Position numbers and translations under genes: made by a program
The notes under the pieces: model-generated
Database searches by the model: none
What the model was told of the DNA's origin: nothing
Seen by the model: only the letters and a program-made list of their open reading frames with translations
In this document: in pieces, positions 10,600 to 22,860 of the stretch
How positions within the stretch are numbered: position 1 is the stretch's first letter
How the letters are laid out: each line of letters opens with the position of its first letter
NCBI RefSeq assembly: GCF_041146395.1
Contig: NC_090989.1
Coordinates: forward strand, 244,580,843-244,644,842
DNA length: 64,000 nt
Source of the DNA: Eulemur rufifrons
Taxonomy: Eukaryota; Chordata; Mammalia; Primates; Lemuridae
Direction of reading: 5' to 3'

Positions 10600-13082
10600 G
10601 CAATGAAATAAGTGGTCAGTTTGTTTAGCATTTGCAATGAGCTGGATAAATGTGGGAGGCTCTAAGTTCCAGCTTCAATTTAAGAGAAAATAGTAATGTA
10701 AAAGATATACCTGAAGAAATTACACAGAATGAAATTCAGAAAGAGAAAGAGGTGGAAATATTAAGGAGACATCAAAAAACATGAAAGTAAAGTGAAAAAT
10801 TCTGGAATTTCAGAGGTGATGGTAGGAAGAATGGGGATAAAGAAAATATTTGGAAAGATAATGTCTGAAAATTCTAGAATTTGTTAAGAACAGCATTGCT
10901 CAGGTTTAGAAACCCAATAACTACCTAGCAGAGTATACACACACACACACATATACATATTCATGAGAGTTAAACTAGAAAATGCTAAAGATAAAATAAG
11001 ATATTAAAAGCAGCCAGCAAGTGCCCATTACTTACAAAGGAAAATCAATTAAACTAAAAATTTATTTTCAATAGCAATGGAATCGTAAGACAGTTACATT
11101 TATCTTGAAAGATCTGACAAAAAATAACTGCAAACCATAATTCTGTATTTAGCAACACCATATTTCAAGACTGAGACGAAATGACAAACTTTAAAGAAGA
11201 GATGTTATACCAAGATAACATCAATAGATGAACATTAAAGGGATTTACTTTATCAAGAAAAAAAATATTTACAGAGAATGATGAGAAATGCAACATTTAG
11301 CAAAACAAAAATGTCATCTCAAGGATAATGATAATAATGTATATTTTGTGGTTTAAACAAAGAAAGACCAAATAGAACTAAAATCATTTACAATAGTAAA
11401 AAGTAAGATCGTAAGTCACAGAATGAATAATTGGAGTTAAAGTTTTCCAAATATAGTCATATAAAGTTATTCACTCATTTTAGACTTGAGTTAAATAATT
11501 GTTTTACATATTTTAGAGCAGCAACAAGAAAGAGTAGAAATAAACTATATAAATTCCAAATGAGTAGAAGGAAAAAATGAAAAGAAAAAACAAATATCCA
11601 ATCAGCAAAACACAAGACAAAAGTAGAAAAACTAATAATAAAAGAAACCTAAATTAAATAGGAATCAGATAAAACACAAATAAAAGGGAGGAAAACATAT
11701 TGGGATATATCAAGTATATCATATGGTATTTGATATAAATGTAAAAACTATCTTTTTAAAAGAAAAAAGTTGCCAGAGTGCTGAAAATTATGAAGTACAT
11801 TTCTGAAAAATACACAATTTTGAAAATAAAAAGATAGAACACATATAGAGTAGGTGATTAGTAACCAAAATAAATCACCTGGTATTGTGATATTAAAATG
11901 AAACCAAGTAGGTCAAAGGCATTACTAAAGAGCATGAAACTTCATATTTGCATAAGATAAAATTCATCAAAACAATATAGCAATTTAAATTTGTATGTAC
12001 TTAATAACATTGCTTCAACATATATAAGGCAATATTTGATAGTTCTATAAGGGAAAATAATAAATCTGCCATCATTGTGGAAGTTGTAACTCAACAATAT
12101 CTTCAATAAAGTGTTAATATTAAAGTAGAACACTTGAAAACACAAGTAACACATGTGATCTATCATATTTACAGTGAATGCAATTGTATTTACAATTTAT
12201 TGGATTTACAAATTTGATCTATTTTATCAACATTGGAAACTACGTAATCTTTTCAAATTTATATTATACATCAATAGAAATTGTTCATAAATTGACCATA
12301 AAGCAGCTCTCAAAATACATACATTGTATTATGCACATCAGTTCACTAACCATAAACCTATGAAGTTAAGTATTAACAATAAATGTGGGAAATAAAAGAC
12401 TATTTAGAAAGAGTAAACAATGGTAGAAATCAGAAAATGATAGGAATTGAATACGAATTGAACACTTGGGATACAACTAAAGCAGAAAGAGTGCACAATT
12501 AAAAAATGATGGTGAAACAATTTAGAGAAAAAATTTAGAGAACATTTAGAGAAAACATTTAGAAAACATTTAGAGAAAAAATAATACAGAAGATTTCTGC
12601 AAACCACCATGCATAAAAGTCATATCCAGATGAATTAAGAATTTAAATATAGAAACAGTGATTTTAAAACTTAAACATTAGAAAATATGTTTATGATCTT
12701 GAGTTAAGGAAGGTGTTTTTAAGAAAGACACACACAAAAAGAAAAACATAAGAAAATTGATTGATATTTGCAACTACTTCAAAATTAGAAACTTTCTTGA
12801 AAATACACCATACAAATAATGAAATGAGAAGCCACAAACTGAAAGAAGATAAACTAGTTCTGATAAGGTATAAATTACTAATTATTTTAAGCACATCTAA
12901 GATTTGTCACTTGTCCCCGCAAAGCAAAGCACACAGCCCAGTAGAAATTGTAAATTATGGAAACAAGCATGTCACAAAAGAAATGTGAATATAAACAACC
13001 AACATACAATCAGAAATATCCGAATTTACCTTATTAGTATCCAGAATAACACACAAAATGCCACAATTTTCTGTGACAAAAT
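10600..13082 (+). repeat. Old L1M, ORF1 to ORF2, first part
   Basis: Pieces of one sense L1 appear in order. ORF1-like wording occurs at about 10840-11250 (aagcagccagcaag, 'aaccataattctgtatttagcaa'). ORF2 endonuclease-like wording is at about 11990-12180. ORF2 C-terminal wording is at about 12760-13075. All are AT-rich and full of stops. The element resumes at 13511 after an antisense L1 3' end. Both outer limits are approximate. Confidence 0.6.
12520..12581. repeat. Short tandem repeat, (acatttagagaaa)-like
   Basis: About five imperfect 12-17 bp units built on tttagagaaaa or catttagagaaaa. They lie inside the old L1M and were probably made by local slippage. Confidence 0.75.
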
Positions 13083-13510
13083 TGGTCATATTGGTCATAT
13101 TTTTTAAATGTTTTTTGAAGTATATTTAACATATTTTATAATTTCATAATATTCACCCATTTCAAGTGTATAATTCAATATTTTTAGTAACTTTACTGAA
13201 TGGTGCAGTCACCACCATAAATCTGTTTCAGAACATTTTCATATACGATCCACTTTTTACATTTACAACTAATCCCAATACTCACATCACATCCAATAAA
13301 CTACTTTCCATCTCTAAAAATTTCCATTTCTCTATATATTTCATGTAAACATAATTACATACTATGTGTCCTTTTGTGACTGCCTTTTATCACTAAGCAT
13401 AATGTTTTTAAGTGTCATCCATGATGCAGCATACGTCAGCAGTTTGTTCCTTTTTAATTGCTGAATAGAAATCTACTGTGTGGCTATAATAACCACTTTT
13501 TTTACAGCTT
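13083..13510 (-). repeat. L1M 3' end, antisense, inserted in L1M
   Basis: The + strand has the reverse complement of an L1M 3' region: 'ttcacccatttcaagtgtataattcaata' near 13150, 'gtgcagtcaccaccataaatct' near 13203, then 'tttgtgactgccttttatcactaagcataatg' near 13370. Sense L1M lies on both sides, so this is a later insertion in the opposite orientation. Confidence 0.7.
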
Positions 13511-13930
13511 CCAAAAGAATAAGCATTGAAGAAGATGTTGAACACTGAAAACCTTTAGAAGCAGCTGATAGTAGTGTTGGTTAGTAGAAATTTGGAAAGC
13601 AATTTTGCATTACCCAGTATAGTTGAACAAGGACATTTCTTTCAAGCCAATAATTCTGCTCATACTCCTTCACAACAACGTAGTGGAAATGTTATGTAAA
13701 AATGCCTAATAAATGGTGATGTACACATATAATGGGACACTACTGAAAAGGAATAAATTATGATGGCATATATCAATATAGATTAATTTCACAATCTTAG
13801 AGGTACACAAAATATGGAAGTCAGCAAATAACAAAGTTTTACTTTACTTATAAATTTCATATACAGGAAAAGCTAAATAATGCATGCTTTGAAAATATAC
13901 TTACAGGTGGTAATATATAACAAAAAATAA
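13511..13930 (+). repeat. Old L1M, second part (ORF2 3' end)
   Basis: 'ggaaagcaattttgcattacccagtatagttgaa' near 13593, 'gcctaataaatggtgatgtacacatataatggga' near 13703 and 'ctactgaaaaggaataaattatgatgg' near 13740 correspond to the last part of L1M ORF2. This is the region expected after the break at 13082. Confidence 0.65.
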
Positions 13931-14900
13931 TAATTAACACAAAATTCAGAATGCTAGCTCCTTCTGCAATGACAGGGCATGGTATTAGAGAGTCACACAA
14001 AAGTGATTTTGTTGTCAAACCTTAAGTTTGTTAGTAGTAGAAAGTGGTTGCTATATGTAGACATTGTATTATTATTTTTAAAATATACATTTATATTATA
14101 TATAAGCTTATATTTTGTATATTTTAAGAAGTAAAAAATAAAAACAACTTTTATTTGATAAGTAATAACTTATTAAAAAATATCAAGTACTATTGATGGT
14201 GTAAATGTTCTGAGGACATATAAATGATGGGTTACCTTTTTGCCATATAGGCTCAAGGAGAGTAGACTAACAATTTATTGAGTATCAGCTAAGTGCTGAG
14301 CAGAGCCTTGATGTGGCGTGTTTTGCACATCAAAAACAACTGAGTTACAGCACAAAAGCAAAGGCAGTAGACTGCTTTCAAATGTATCATTTCTGAATTG
14401 AATGTGGTGAATTGGCTGTATTTCTTTCTAGGAAGGTCTGACTCTGCAAGAATCCATTTGTAGGATAGTCTATGTCTGAGAAAATGGGAGAGATCCATAA
14501 AGAATTTTACACTGATTTTGGAACTGGTGGATTTAAGAAAATCAGTACCATGGACAGGCACTCAAAGTATTTTATTTATGTAAATTGTCTATATGTGGGT
14601 GTGTGGATATCTGTTCATGCTGCTGTTATTTTTATTGTTGTTGTCTATTGTTGACCTTGAAGTGCAACAAGTTATGTTGTCTTTTGGGGAAAAAGTCATA
14701 GGGAAATGTGAAAGATTTTCAGAAAGGGCCATAAAATGTATTAGCAGATACACTCTACAGATATTCTTTACCATATAAAAAGTAAAACATCATGAACATA
14801 ATTGTTTATCCAAGTTATTAACCTTAAATTCTAGACGTTCTGAAACTACAATTTGAAATGACAAATCATTCAGTGAAAAACGTTTAAAAAGTAAATTTTA
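13931..14900. other. AT-rich non-coding sequence, nothing assigned
   Basis: No supported repeat or gene. Overlapping 60-90 codon frames near 14289-14778 on both strands match no family I know and lack any gene context. Confidence 0.4.
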
Positions 14901-15123
14901 GGCTGGGTGCCTGGACAACAGTGAGATTCCATCTCTACCAAAAGGAAAAAAAAAAAATTAGCTGGGTGTGGTAGCCTGCTTCTCTATTCCTAGCTACTCA
15001 GGAGGATGAGGTGGGAGGATCACCCGAGCCCAGGAATTTGAGACTGCTGTAAACTATCATCATGCCACTGCACTCCAGCCTGGGTGACAGAGTGAGACCC
15101 TATGTTAAAAAAAAAAAAAAAAA
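14901..15123 (+). repeat. Alu SINE with deleted left arm
   Basis: It starts ggctgggtgc and jumps directly to the end of the left arm (ctggacaacagtgagattcc, atctctacca). An A-rich linker, a complete right arm (gctgggtgtggtagcc... cactgcactccagcctgggtgacag) and poly(A) to 15123 follow. About 70 bp of the left arm is missing. It is diverged like an old AluJ-type copy. No clear flanking duplication. Confidence 0.85.
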
Positions 15124-18100
15124 TCAGAAATAAAAGGAAGCAGAAAGCAGTAATTATTCATTCATTGGAAGTCTGTGGAAATTTTAAGAACTAGACTAGT
15201 TCAACAAATTTAGCTATTCATTATCTATTCTAAAAGAATAGTTTTAATTCAAAACTTCTGCCTTCAAAAATGTATATATACTTTAATATATTATATCATT
15301 CACCATATTAATATCATATAATATTTGAAATAAAATAATTTTAATATTTTATATTAGAATACTTCTTCCTACACACCAAGTGTGGATGAGAATGGTTTTG
15401 CTGTGGTTAGCTGCCACCTCCTTGGTTCCCACACTATAAAACTGTGAAAATTAAACCTATTATGAGACTCAGCACATTTTTGGACAATGAAAGAATATCA
15501 GCTTTAGGCTATTTTCTAGAACTTGCAGGCATGCTTCATTCTTATTTATTCTTTTTTCTTTTTCTTTGCTGACTATAGCCCGCCTTCAAGCTCACTAATT
15601 CTTTCTTCTGCTTGGTCAACTCTGCTATTGAGGGACATTGCTATAGAATAGCACCTTTAGGTAGAAGGAAGAAACATGTAGGGGCAGTAGGAATAATTTG
15701 CCTACTGTTTGGCACTACACTTAGACAGAGGGTAGAAAACTTTTGCTGTATGTTGAAATTTCTACCCAATTTTTAGGTCTGATAAAATAGAGAGGAGAAT
15801 TATATCTGGTTTGGGCAGGAAGGAATATTCTATTTTAACTACTCAAGTACTGGGTTAGAATGGTGTCGGTGCAAAGACAAACAGGAGGTCAGTCTGTGGC
15901 ACTCATCCAGTAAAGGAGACACATGTATTTCCTTGCTACTCATTGCCATGGATGGAAAGAAGCCTGACAAGGAATTCTTCACAAAAGGACATTTTACAAG
16001 TGCATTGGTATTTTGAAAAAGGCTCCAAAAGAATACACTTTTACCTGGAGATTCTTGTTCTATAATTGTTAGGAGAGAACAGATTGGGGACAGAGGCTGA
16101 GGACTGTCCCAGAACCCCTCAATCCATACTACAGAGATGGGTGTCTACAGCTAATCCTTTTGTAGACTCTAAAATATTTGTGTCAATCAGAACTGACATA
16201 ATGCAAAAATAGATTTTAATCTGGAGAGGAACTCATGGCTCCAAAAGCAGGTTTTGATCAAAATCACCAGAAGGGAACTTCTCAACCCATTGAGGTACTG
16301 TGTATTCATTAGCCACATCCTTTCCAAACATTGTTGGTATTTTGAGCTGTCTGCACTACATTGGTTCCATGACAGAACTCATATTTGAAAATAACATGAA
16401 TTTTTGACTTATCCATGGTTTCACAAAAATTGCTCTAAGAAAATTTGAAAGTAATCACAAGCAAGACTGAGGATATGCCTTCACAATAAAAATAAAACTA
16501 GAAGTGTCAAAGTGAAATGTCAGAGATACCAACTGTCAAACTTAGTACTTAAGGAAATTGGACATTACATACTTAATAACCTAGATATATTTATGTATGT
16601 ATACACATATGTGTAAGATCTATATTTATCACATACAATTTTAAGTGAAATGTTATTTAATATTTGGAGTAATGATTTTATGGTATATAGAATATACCAT
16701 AAATGGAATACACATTCTCATATTACACGATTCATGAAGCTAAACCATTTTTTGTCCCATAACCTCCTCTCTGATCTGCTTCAGTCTAATTTCTTTGCAC
16801 ATGTAATGCTAAAATTTCACTTTAGTTTTTTTTTTTTTTTTTTTTTCTTTTTTGGCACACATAACATTAGTATCCCATAGGATCTACTTTTTTCTGGTAT
16901 GACAACCCTAGCCACCAAAATTTTGGGTGCCTATTTACAGTGTACTTAATCAGCTCAAAATCATGAATTATAAGAATTCCTTTGAGAAAATTCTTTAATA
17001 TAGGAATTTATGAAGAAAAATTTTAAAATAGTGAAGAATTAATGAGCCCACGCTATAAAATGGTAATTGTATACTTTATTGACTTTTATGTTAGGAATGA
17101 TTTATATGCAATAAATTATTTCTACATTGTATGGTTCTAAAACGTTATTTTTTTTCCTGCTTCTGGTAAAAAAAAATCATGAAAATATTTAAACCAGTTT
17201 GCCTAAAAAACAATATTTATTCTGCTATGGATATGTATTCCTTTTTCATTTCTATGTACTGCTTATCACTTCAACCCTCTGACACTTTGATGATAAATTA
17301 TGATGTGCTTTTTCTTCCTTCTTATTGCTAGTTTCAATATGTTCTCTGCATCTATTCTTGCTCAAAGTTGACTTTAGGTACAAGAACTTAATTAAGCATT
17401 TCAAAAATATATGTACTTCAACATACGATGGGAGTAAAAGAGATTTCTATAATCCTGTTTTGTTAAAATCTTATATATAGATATACTGAAAAATATTAAA
17501 CTATCTTTCCTAAGATAAGCAGAAACCATTTCACTCACCAGACAGTTTTGACTGCCACAGTGCAAGGTTTTTATTTTAGTAATATTTTATTTATTATTAT
17601 TTGGATCACACATGCTTCTGGACTGATTTAGTGTCATAAACACTTCTCTTTGTTAGCAATAAAGAAGCCACAGAGATCCACCTGTGTGATATGCTTATCC
17701 AGAAGTTTTAATTTAACAACTTCTTTAGAGCTATTACCAATTTGCATTTGTTGAGTTTGGGTACAGTTCCTCTTGATCATGACTCTATTACATATAATAA
17801 TAAAAGTGAAAACTTTGCAACCATATACTCAATTTAATAACCACAACTTGGTGACATATACATTTAAAAATCATGTTCCAATCTGAATGATCTATTTATA
17901 TTAATCAGATTAATCATAGAATTGCCAAATCTATTCTTGACTTTGTTCTCTGTAGAACTGACCTCTAAATTTACTATAAACTTTCTCTCACACTAGAGCA
18001 TTAAAAGTGAGTGTTTTTCTTTCAATATTGGTCTAACATTTTATCATATACAGCCATACATTTAGAAAGTAAAAATTCCAACAAATAATACTGTTATATT

Positions 18101-18389
18101 ATCTAATTGTGTAAACTGTGTTCATTTTTAGGCTTTCAGGAAAGCACATTAAGCTTTCAGATTCCTAAGATATCAACTAAAAATTGATGGCTTTGGTTAT
18201 TTCTTTAGAAAATGTGGACCTCAAGTGAAGAAGGTTGAATTAATTGAATCTCACATTCATAGCATCACAACAACATTGGTCTATGCAAGGTCCCTTTCGT
18301 GTTTCATTTATTCATTTATTTTCCTTTATCCACGTTCTTCACTCCTTTCTATATCTTTACAGGCAATTGCTGAGATTTGTGAATATAAG
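15124..18389. other. Mostly single-copy AT-rich sequence
   Basis: About 3.3 kb without a recognised repeat or gene. It includes a T-rich tract at 16826-16853 (21 T, one C, six T). A short stretch near 15400-15460 (tggttcccacactataaaactgtg) could be an LTR fragment but is too short to call. Confidence 0.4.
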
Positions 18390-18620
18390 TTCTTGAATTA
18401 GGATGTATTCTTATAAATATGTAGTGGGCTTTTGTTATGTGTACTTTAATTTACATGATGCTACTTTTGTTTTACATAATTTAATTTGCATTGTGTTTTT
18501 AAAATCTCTCCATGTTGTTGTGTTTCCATCTAGTTTGTTTTACCTGCTTTCCATATTGGAAATATGGCAGTTTATTGTTCTCTCTGTTCACACAAATTCT
18601 TATATGGTGTAACTATTACA
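18390..18620 (-). repeat. Possible old L1M 3' fragment, antisense
   Basis: Wording such as 'aaaatctctccatgttgttg...ccatctagtttgtttt' resembles the antisense L1M region around 'catccatgttgttgcaaat...'. It is weak and has no termini. Confidence 0.3.
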
Positions 18621-18650
18621 TGTTAACTTATGTAACTTTGCAAAATTTTC

Positions 18651-18683
18651 AGAGAGAGAGAGAGAAAGAGAGAGAGAAGAAGA
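18651..18683. repeat. (AG)n microsatellite
   Basis: About 33 bp of AG repeats with two interruptions, followed by a short TG run near 18693. Confidence 0.9.
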
Positions 18684-18984
18684 GCTTGAGAATGTGTGTG
18701 TAAAAAAGAGGGCATGAACTAGGAGTGAACTGCTTACTCCTACGTATTTACTACGAATTTGAATGAGTTTTTTTCTGTCCTCCAGCTAGCTTTATTCTAG
18801 CAATTAGGACTTTTGAGTTAATTGTGTTTGAATAATAAAGGGAAGCTCCTAACCTGATGTTGGAAATTTAAGTTTTTTTAAAAAGTCTTCAACTAAGGTT
18901 GGTAAAAGGAAATTCCATGTTGTCATTATTATAAAATGTTTGGGAATTGTTTTTGGTTTTTATGTATATGATGCTCCTAGAAAG

Positions 18985-19175
18985 ATGATGGAATTTGGCT
19001 TCTGACCTGGACTGACACTCTATGTCTACAGCTTCCTAGGTGTGGGACATTGTGCTAGTTCTTAAGCTGTCTCAGGAGCTTCTATTTAATCCCCTCTAGC
19101 ATGAGAATACATACTTATTGCATATAATTATTGTCATGATGAGTAGGAATAATATACATAAAATGTCTACCAAAG
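18985..19175 (+). repeat. MIR SINE
   Basis: The sense MIR order is visible: 'ctggactgacactc', a diverged 'cttcctaggtgtgggacattgtgctagttcttaagctgtctcaggagcttc', 'aatgagaatacatacttattgcatataattattgtcatgatgag' and 'atacataaaatgt'. It is diverged and both ends are approximate. Confidence 0.55.
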
Positions 19176-20174
19176 AGTAATTCTGAATGCAAATTCCATT
19201 CCCCTTCTTACACTCTCCTTTTCATCTTCCATAATGCTTAGGGTGGTGGCTGTCCATAGTTTTGAGGGCACTGATGACTTTGAAATCAAATGAAAGCCAT
19301 CTATCATTTTTATTTTTAAAATTATGTATACATTAAATACAAGATTTTACATAAAATATCAAGTTAATCAAGGACCTCTCGTAGAGACTAAATATGTTTC
19401 TAAAACTATTTTCAAGTTTGACCAGAGCCTTCTAGCATTTACCTTTTTTCATAGAGGACAGCCCAAAGATAATAAATTAGATTCACAGCCCCCGTGATCG
19501 AGATGAAGAAACTGTTTACTGAGAACTGATGTAACAAGACCAGGGTGAAGCCAGGCAGTGGCAGCACTCCAGCCTAGCAGAACACTTTCTGCTCCGCTCT
19601 GCTGTCAAGAGATAAAGAATGAGAGTTCTCTGCATACCTTCTGCAAATTATAATTTGCTTTGTATGGAACGTTCATTAATGGCTTTTGTTTTCTTGTCCT
19701 GAGGCACACGTCTCTTCTCTGTCTGTTTATGCCTTTGGCAAATGAGTTCATTTTTTGCCATTATTTATTATTTGTACTTGTCAGATTTTTAATTATATAA
19801 TTAAGTTGCTATTGGTCTTCACTAATAAAAAAATATTATCAAAGTGTTGTGACAGGGCTGTACCAAATAAGGGCTGAGGTCACCGAATATAAAAGAAAAT
19901 TTAAAGATTCCAAGCTACAAGATATGTAATCTGTTTCACTCAGGGGCAAGCTTCACCAGGTCTAGAAAATTCCCAGTTTTAGTAATATCCATTGAAACAG
20001 AGACAATGTTAGTTCTGTATTATTCAATGAAATAACATTATGCTAGTGGCCAATGTTCTAAATAGGAAATTTTAGAAAAATAAAATTAGGGCAAACAAGT
20101 AAATTTTTTTTCAGTTCTTTTCTATGAAAACAGCAATTTTGAGAAATAAAACAATTTAGAACTACACAGGTAGT
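19176..20174. other. Single-copy sequence; 19440-19840 is a candidate conserved element
   Basis: No repeat recognised. From about 19440 to 19840 base composition is more balanced, with several TAAT-core sites (taattataatttgct, ataattaagttgc). This looks like conserved non-coding sequence, but without comparison that is only an impression. Confidence 0.25.
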
Positions 20175-20285
20175 TTTTCCTGAAGTAACAAAACTGAGGT
20201 GAGGAAAGTTTATGTCATTTACATAAGGTTACATACTGATTGAGTTCTTTTTATGCCATTCTCATTCCAGTCAACTTCACTGTTT
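20175..20285 (-). repeat. MIR fragment, antisense (weak)
   Basis: 'aactgaggtgaggaaagtttatgtcatttacataaggttacatac' parallels the antisense MIR segment that normally reads as 'aactgaggcacagagaggttaagtaacttgcccaaggtcacac'. Short and diverged. Confidence 0.45.
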
Positions 20286-21639
20286 TATTTTGTTTTTTAT
20301 TTCTTGTTTTAGTGTCTTTTCTTTATATACTTTATGTATGCTTTTGTTTGGCCCCACTAATAGCATTCATAATTTGAGATACCCATGTCTCTAAGATATA
20401 GGGGTTTGGGGGGTGTAGATCAAAACATTTACAGCACATTTCATGGGCTGTATACTTTTTTTAAATTAAAGTAGACATTCTTTAAAATGAATATTTAAAT
20501 AATCAAAATTCCCTAAGAAGAAAAAAAATCCTGGATTTATGTGGATTAACATCATCAGTTAGACTGCATGCCCATAGATAAGATACTATGTAGATAGTAA
20601 AGTATACAGCAATGTTATAAATTTTTTTATCTTGAATAAAAATTTTTCTTTTTCATTTTTTTTTGGAAGAAATTGTCTCTGGGTCTTATCTTTCCTTCCC
20701 ACTGTTATGAAATGAGGCTTTCAAAAAATGCCCTTATACTTCTTATACATGAGCTGTATTGTGCAACCAGCTTTTTGGCCTTTTTCCCCATTTCATGTGT
20801 GTAAGTCTGACACAGAAGAGTCCTGGAACAAAGCATTCCCAGTTCTCTCTGTGAGAAATCTGCTGACACCTGAACTGGCTTCTACTGGAATTTGTTTTTG
20901 GCTGATCTTTACATGACCTTTGAAATCCTGGCATCTGACCTGCCTCAAGCCTGGACTCATGGCTCTAAGCCTAGCTGCTTCAGGGACTTTGTCCTCCCAA
21001 TCTAGTATTTTCTGGACCTCTCCGTCTGTCTTAACCCTCTGAAGCCAAGCAATAAGAAGCTGGCATTTTCTGGACTTCTTTTTCGATCTCAACCCTATGA
21101 AAGATGAAATATATAAAGCAAAAGACCACATACCTCTTCCTTGTGGCTGTTCTGTTCCAATAAATGTTCCAATGCTGAAAGATGTGCTCACTGAGTGAGG
21201 ACAATGGGATAAAATGGAAAATGCCAGATACTGGGAAATCTTTGGCATTTATGTACAAAAGGAGCCTCAGCCAGGTGATTCAATATTTTGCTTAAAGGAT
21301 TCTTCTAAATGAAAGATGGCTGAAGTTCCAAGATAGGCAGATTAAAATATTAAAAAATGTCCAAGGCTATGAGTCCCAAAATAATAATTTTAATAATACA
21401 TTCTTTCACACTCAGATGCACTTCTTGGTTCTGGCTTAGTTTATTGGCAGATGTGCCAACATCCTCCTGGGTAAAAAAATGGAGTCCTTGCAGGGCATCT
21501 GCCCAACTGGAAAAGGGAAGTTCCAGCCATCTCTTAATAAAGCATTTGCTCCAGAGATTTGCAACTCAATTTTGTAGACCTAATGAGTTTGAAGATGACT
21601 GGAATAAACATTAAAACTTTGGTAGCAGCTTAGCCGAAT
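20286..21639. other. Unassigned sequence with a 151-codon chance frame
   Basis: The part at 20720-21260 is less AT-rich and carries a 151-codon minus-strand frame (20793-21248). Its translation shows no domain, signal or family resemblance that I know, and no splice or poly(A) context was found. It could be an unrecognised old repeat. The remainder is AT-rich and unassigned. Confidence 0.35.
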
Positions 21640-22860
21640 TCTGGCTAATCTCTATGTCCTCTGTGATTTGCCCTTCACAGATGCAAACTCCTCACAGCTA
21701 TTGCTAACCAAGATTATTAGTGCCATACAAAGCCAATTGAAAACAAGTCGAGTGACAATCCTTGTTGTCTATCTTTAATTTACAAAGGGAAATTCTCTGG
21801 GCAGTTTCCATTAGCTCCTAGCAAGTTTAATTGGATGAAAACATTGCATTCATGATCTTTGATACCATGTGTTGGTACAAATTAAAGCACAGCAGCTTCT
21901 AGTCACGGAATTTTGCTTCGCAAATGCCTCCAGAGGATTAGGCTAGAAAAAGGAGGGTCCTTAACAGAATTATTACAAATCTCCAAGGGTGCAAATTGAT
22001 ACTTGTGAATATCAACATTCGGTATCAAACAAAAGCACAAAAGTTCAGATAAATATATGTGTAAATAAACACTCATGAGAAACATATAGTGAGTTCAATA
22101 TAGATATTGCAATTAGGAATCCTCTATTACATGAAATGGTGACAGGTACTTTTATAGAAAGAATTCGTTTAAATATATCACAGTATATGAATACTTTCTA
22201 TGTGGTATCATAACACACTGAAAGTTTCTAATCAATTTGAATTGATAAGCATAATCAGTTATGACTTATTAACTGAATTTGGTCCATAGAAAGCATTCAA
22301 CTCTGGTTATTTTGTGTATGATTACATTTATTACCCTGATGAAGTAATCTTTTGGCCTGAAAAATAAATTAATCTGCTTTAGTAGGAGAAGGTAAAGGGG
22401 GAAGCAGAAGACTAAGATTTAATACATTTCCCTAATAAGATAATCACAGAAATAGAGTCATGTCCCCTATCCCCTGATACTTCTGAGGGTGTCAACCTTT
22501 GGAAGGCTGACCCTTACTAAGCAAAATCATAAATTCCTTAATCAATGTCAATTATTAATTAGGACGTATGCCTACTTCTGCAGACCAGCACGCTTGGATG
22601 GACATTCACTCTCCAAAGGGGAGTCACACATTGCTTGATGAATATTCCTTATTACAGAGCAAAGGAAAATCCTCACAGAAGTGTCTCAATTATAATAGTG
22701 CTTAATATCTACATTTACTACCTATGGTTATAGCTGTAAAGCAGATTGAATATTTGAGTTAGCTGTTAATTCCTCTGGACATTGACAGATTCTGACTTTC
22801 TATCTTTCTTTGACTAGACTCCAGTGGGTAAGCTTGTGCCTTCATGTTGTAAAAGGGGTT
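21640..22860. other. Single-copy sequence, possible regulatory element
   Basis: There is no repeat signature over about 1.2 kb. It is mixed in composition and dense in short AT-core motifs: taattgg and ctttgat near 21825-21870, gtcaattattaattagg at 22547, gatgaatattccttattaca at 22637. Windows like this are often deeply conserved in mammals, but only an alignment could show it here. Confidence 0.25.

Noticed and set aside
12520..12581. Regularly spaced short repeats resembling a CRISPR-like array
   Set aside because: The units are contiguous 12-17 bp slippage repeats without spacers, inside an old L1 in a mammalian genome.
20793..21248. 151-codon minus-strand frame
   Set aside because: No recognisable domain, no splice or poly(A) context, and overlapping frames of similar length in other phases. 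Treated as chance or an unrecognised old repeat.
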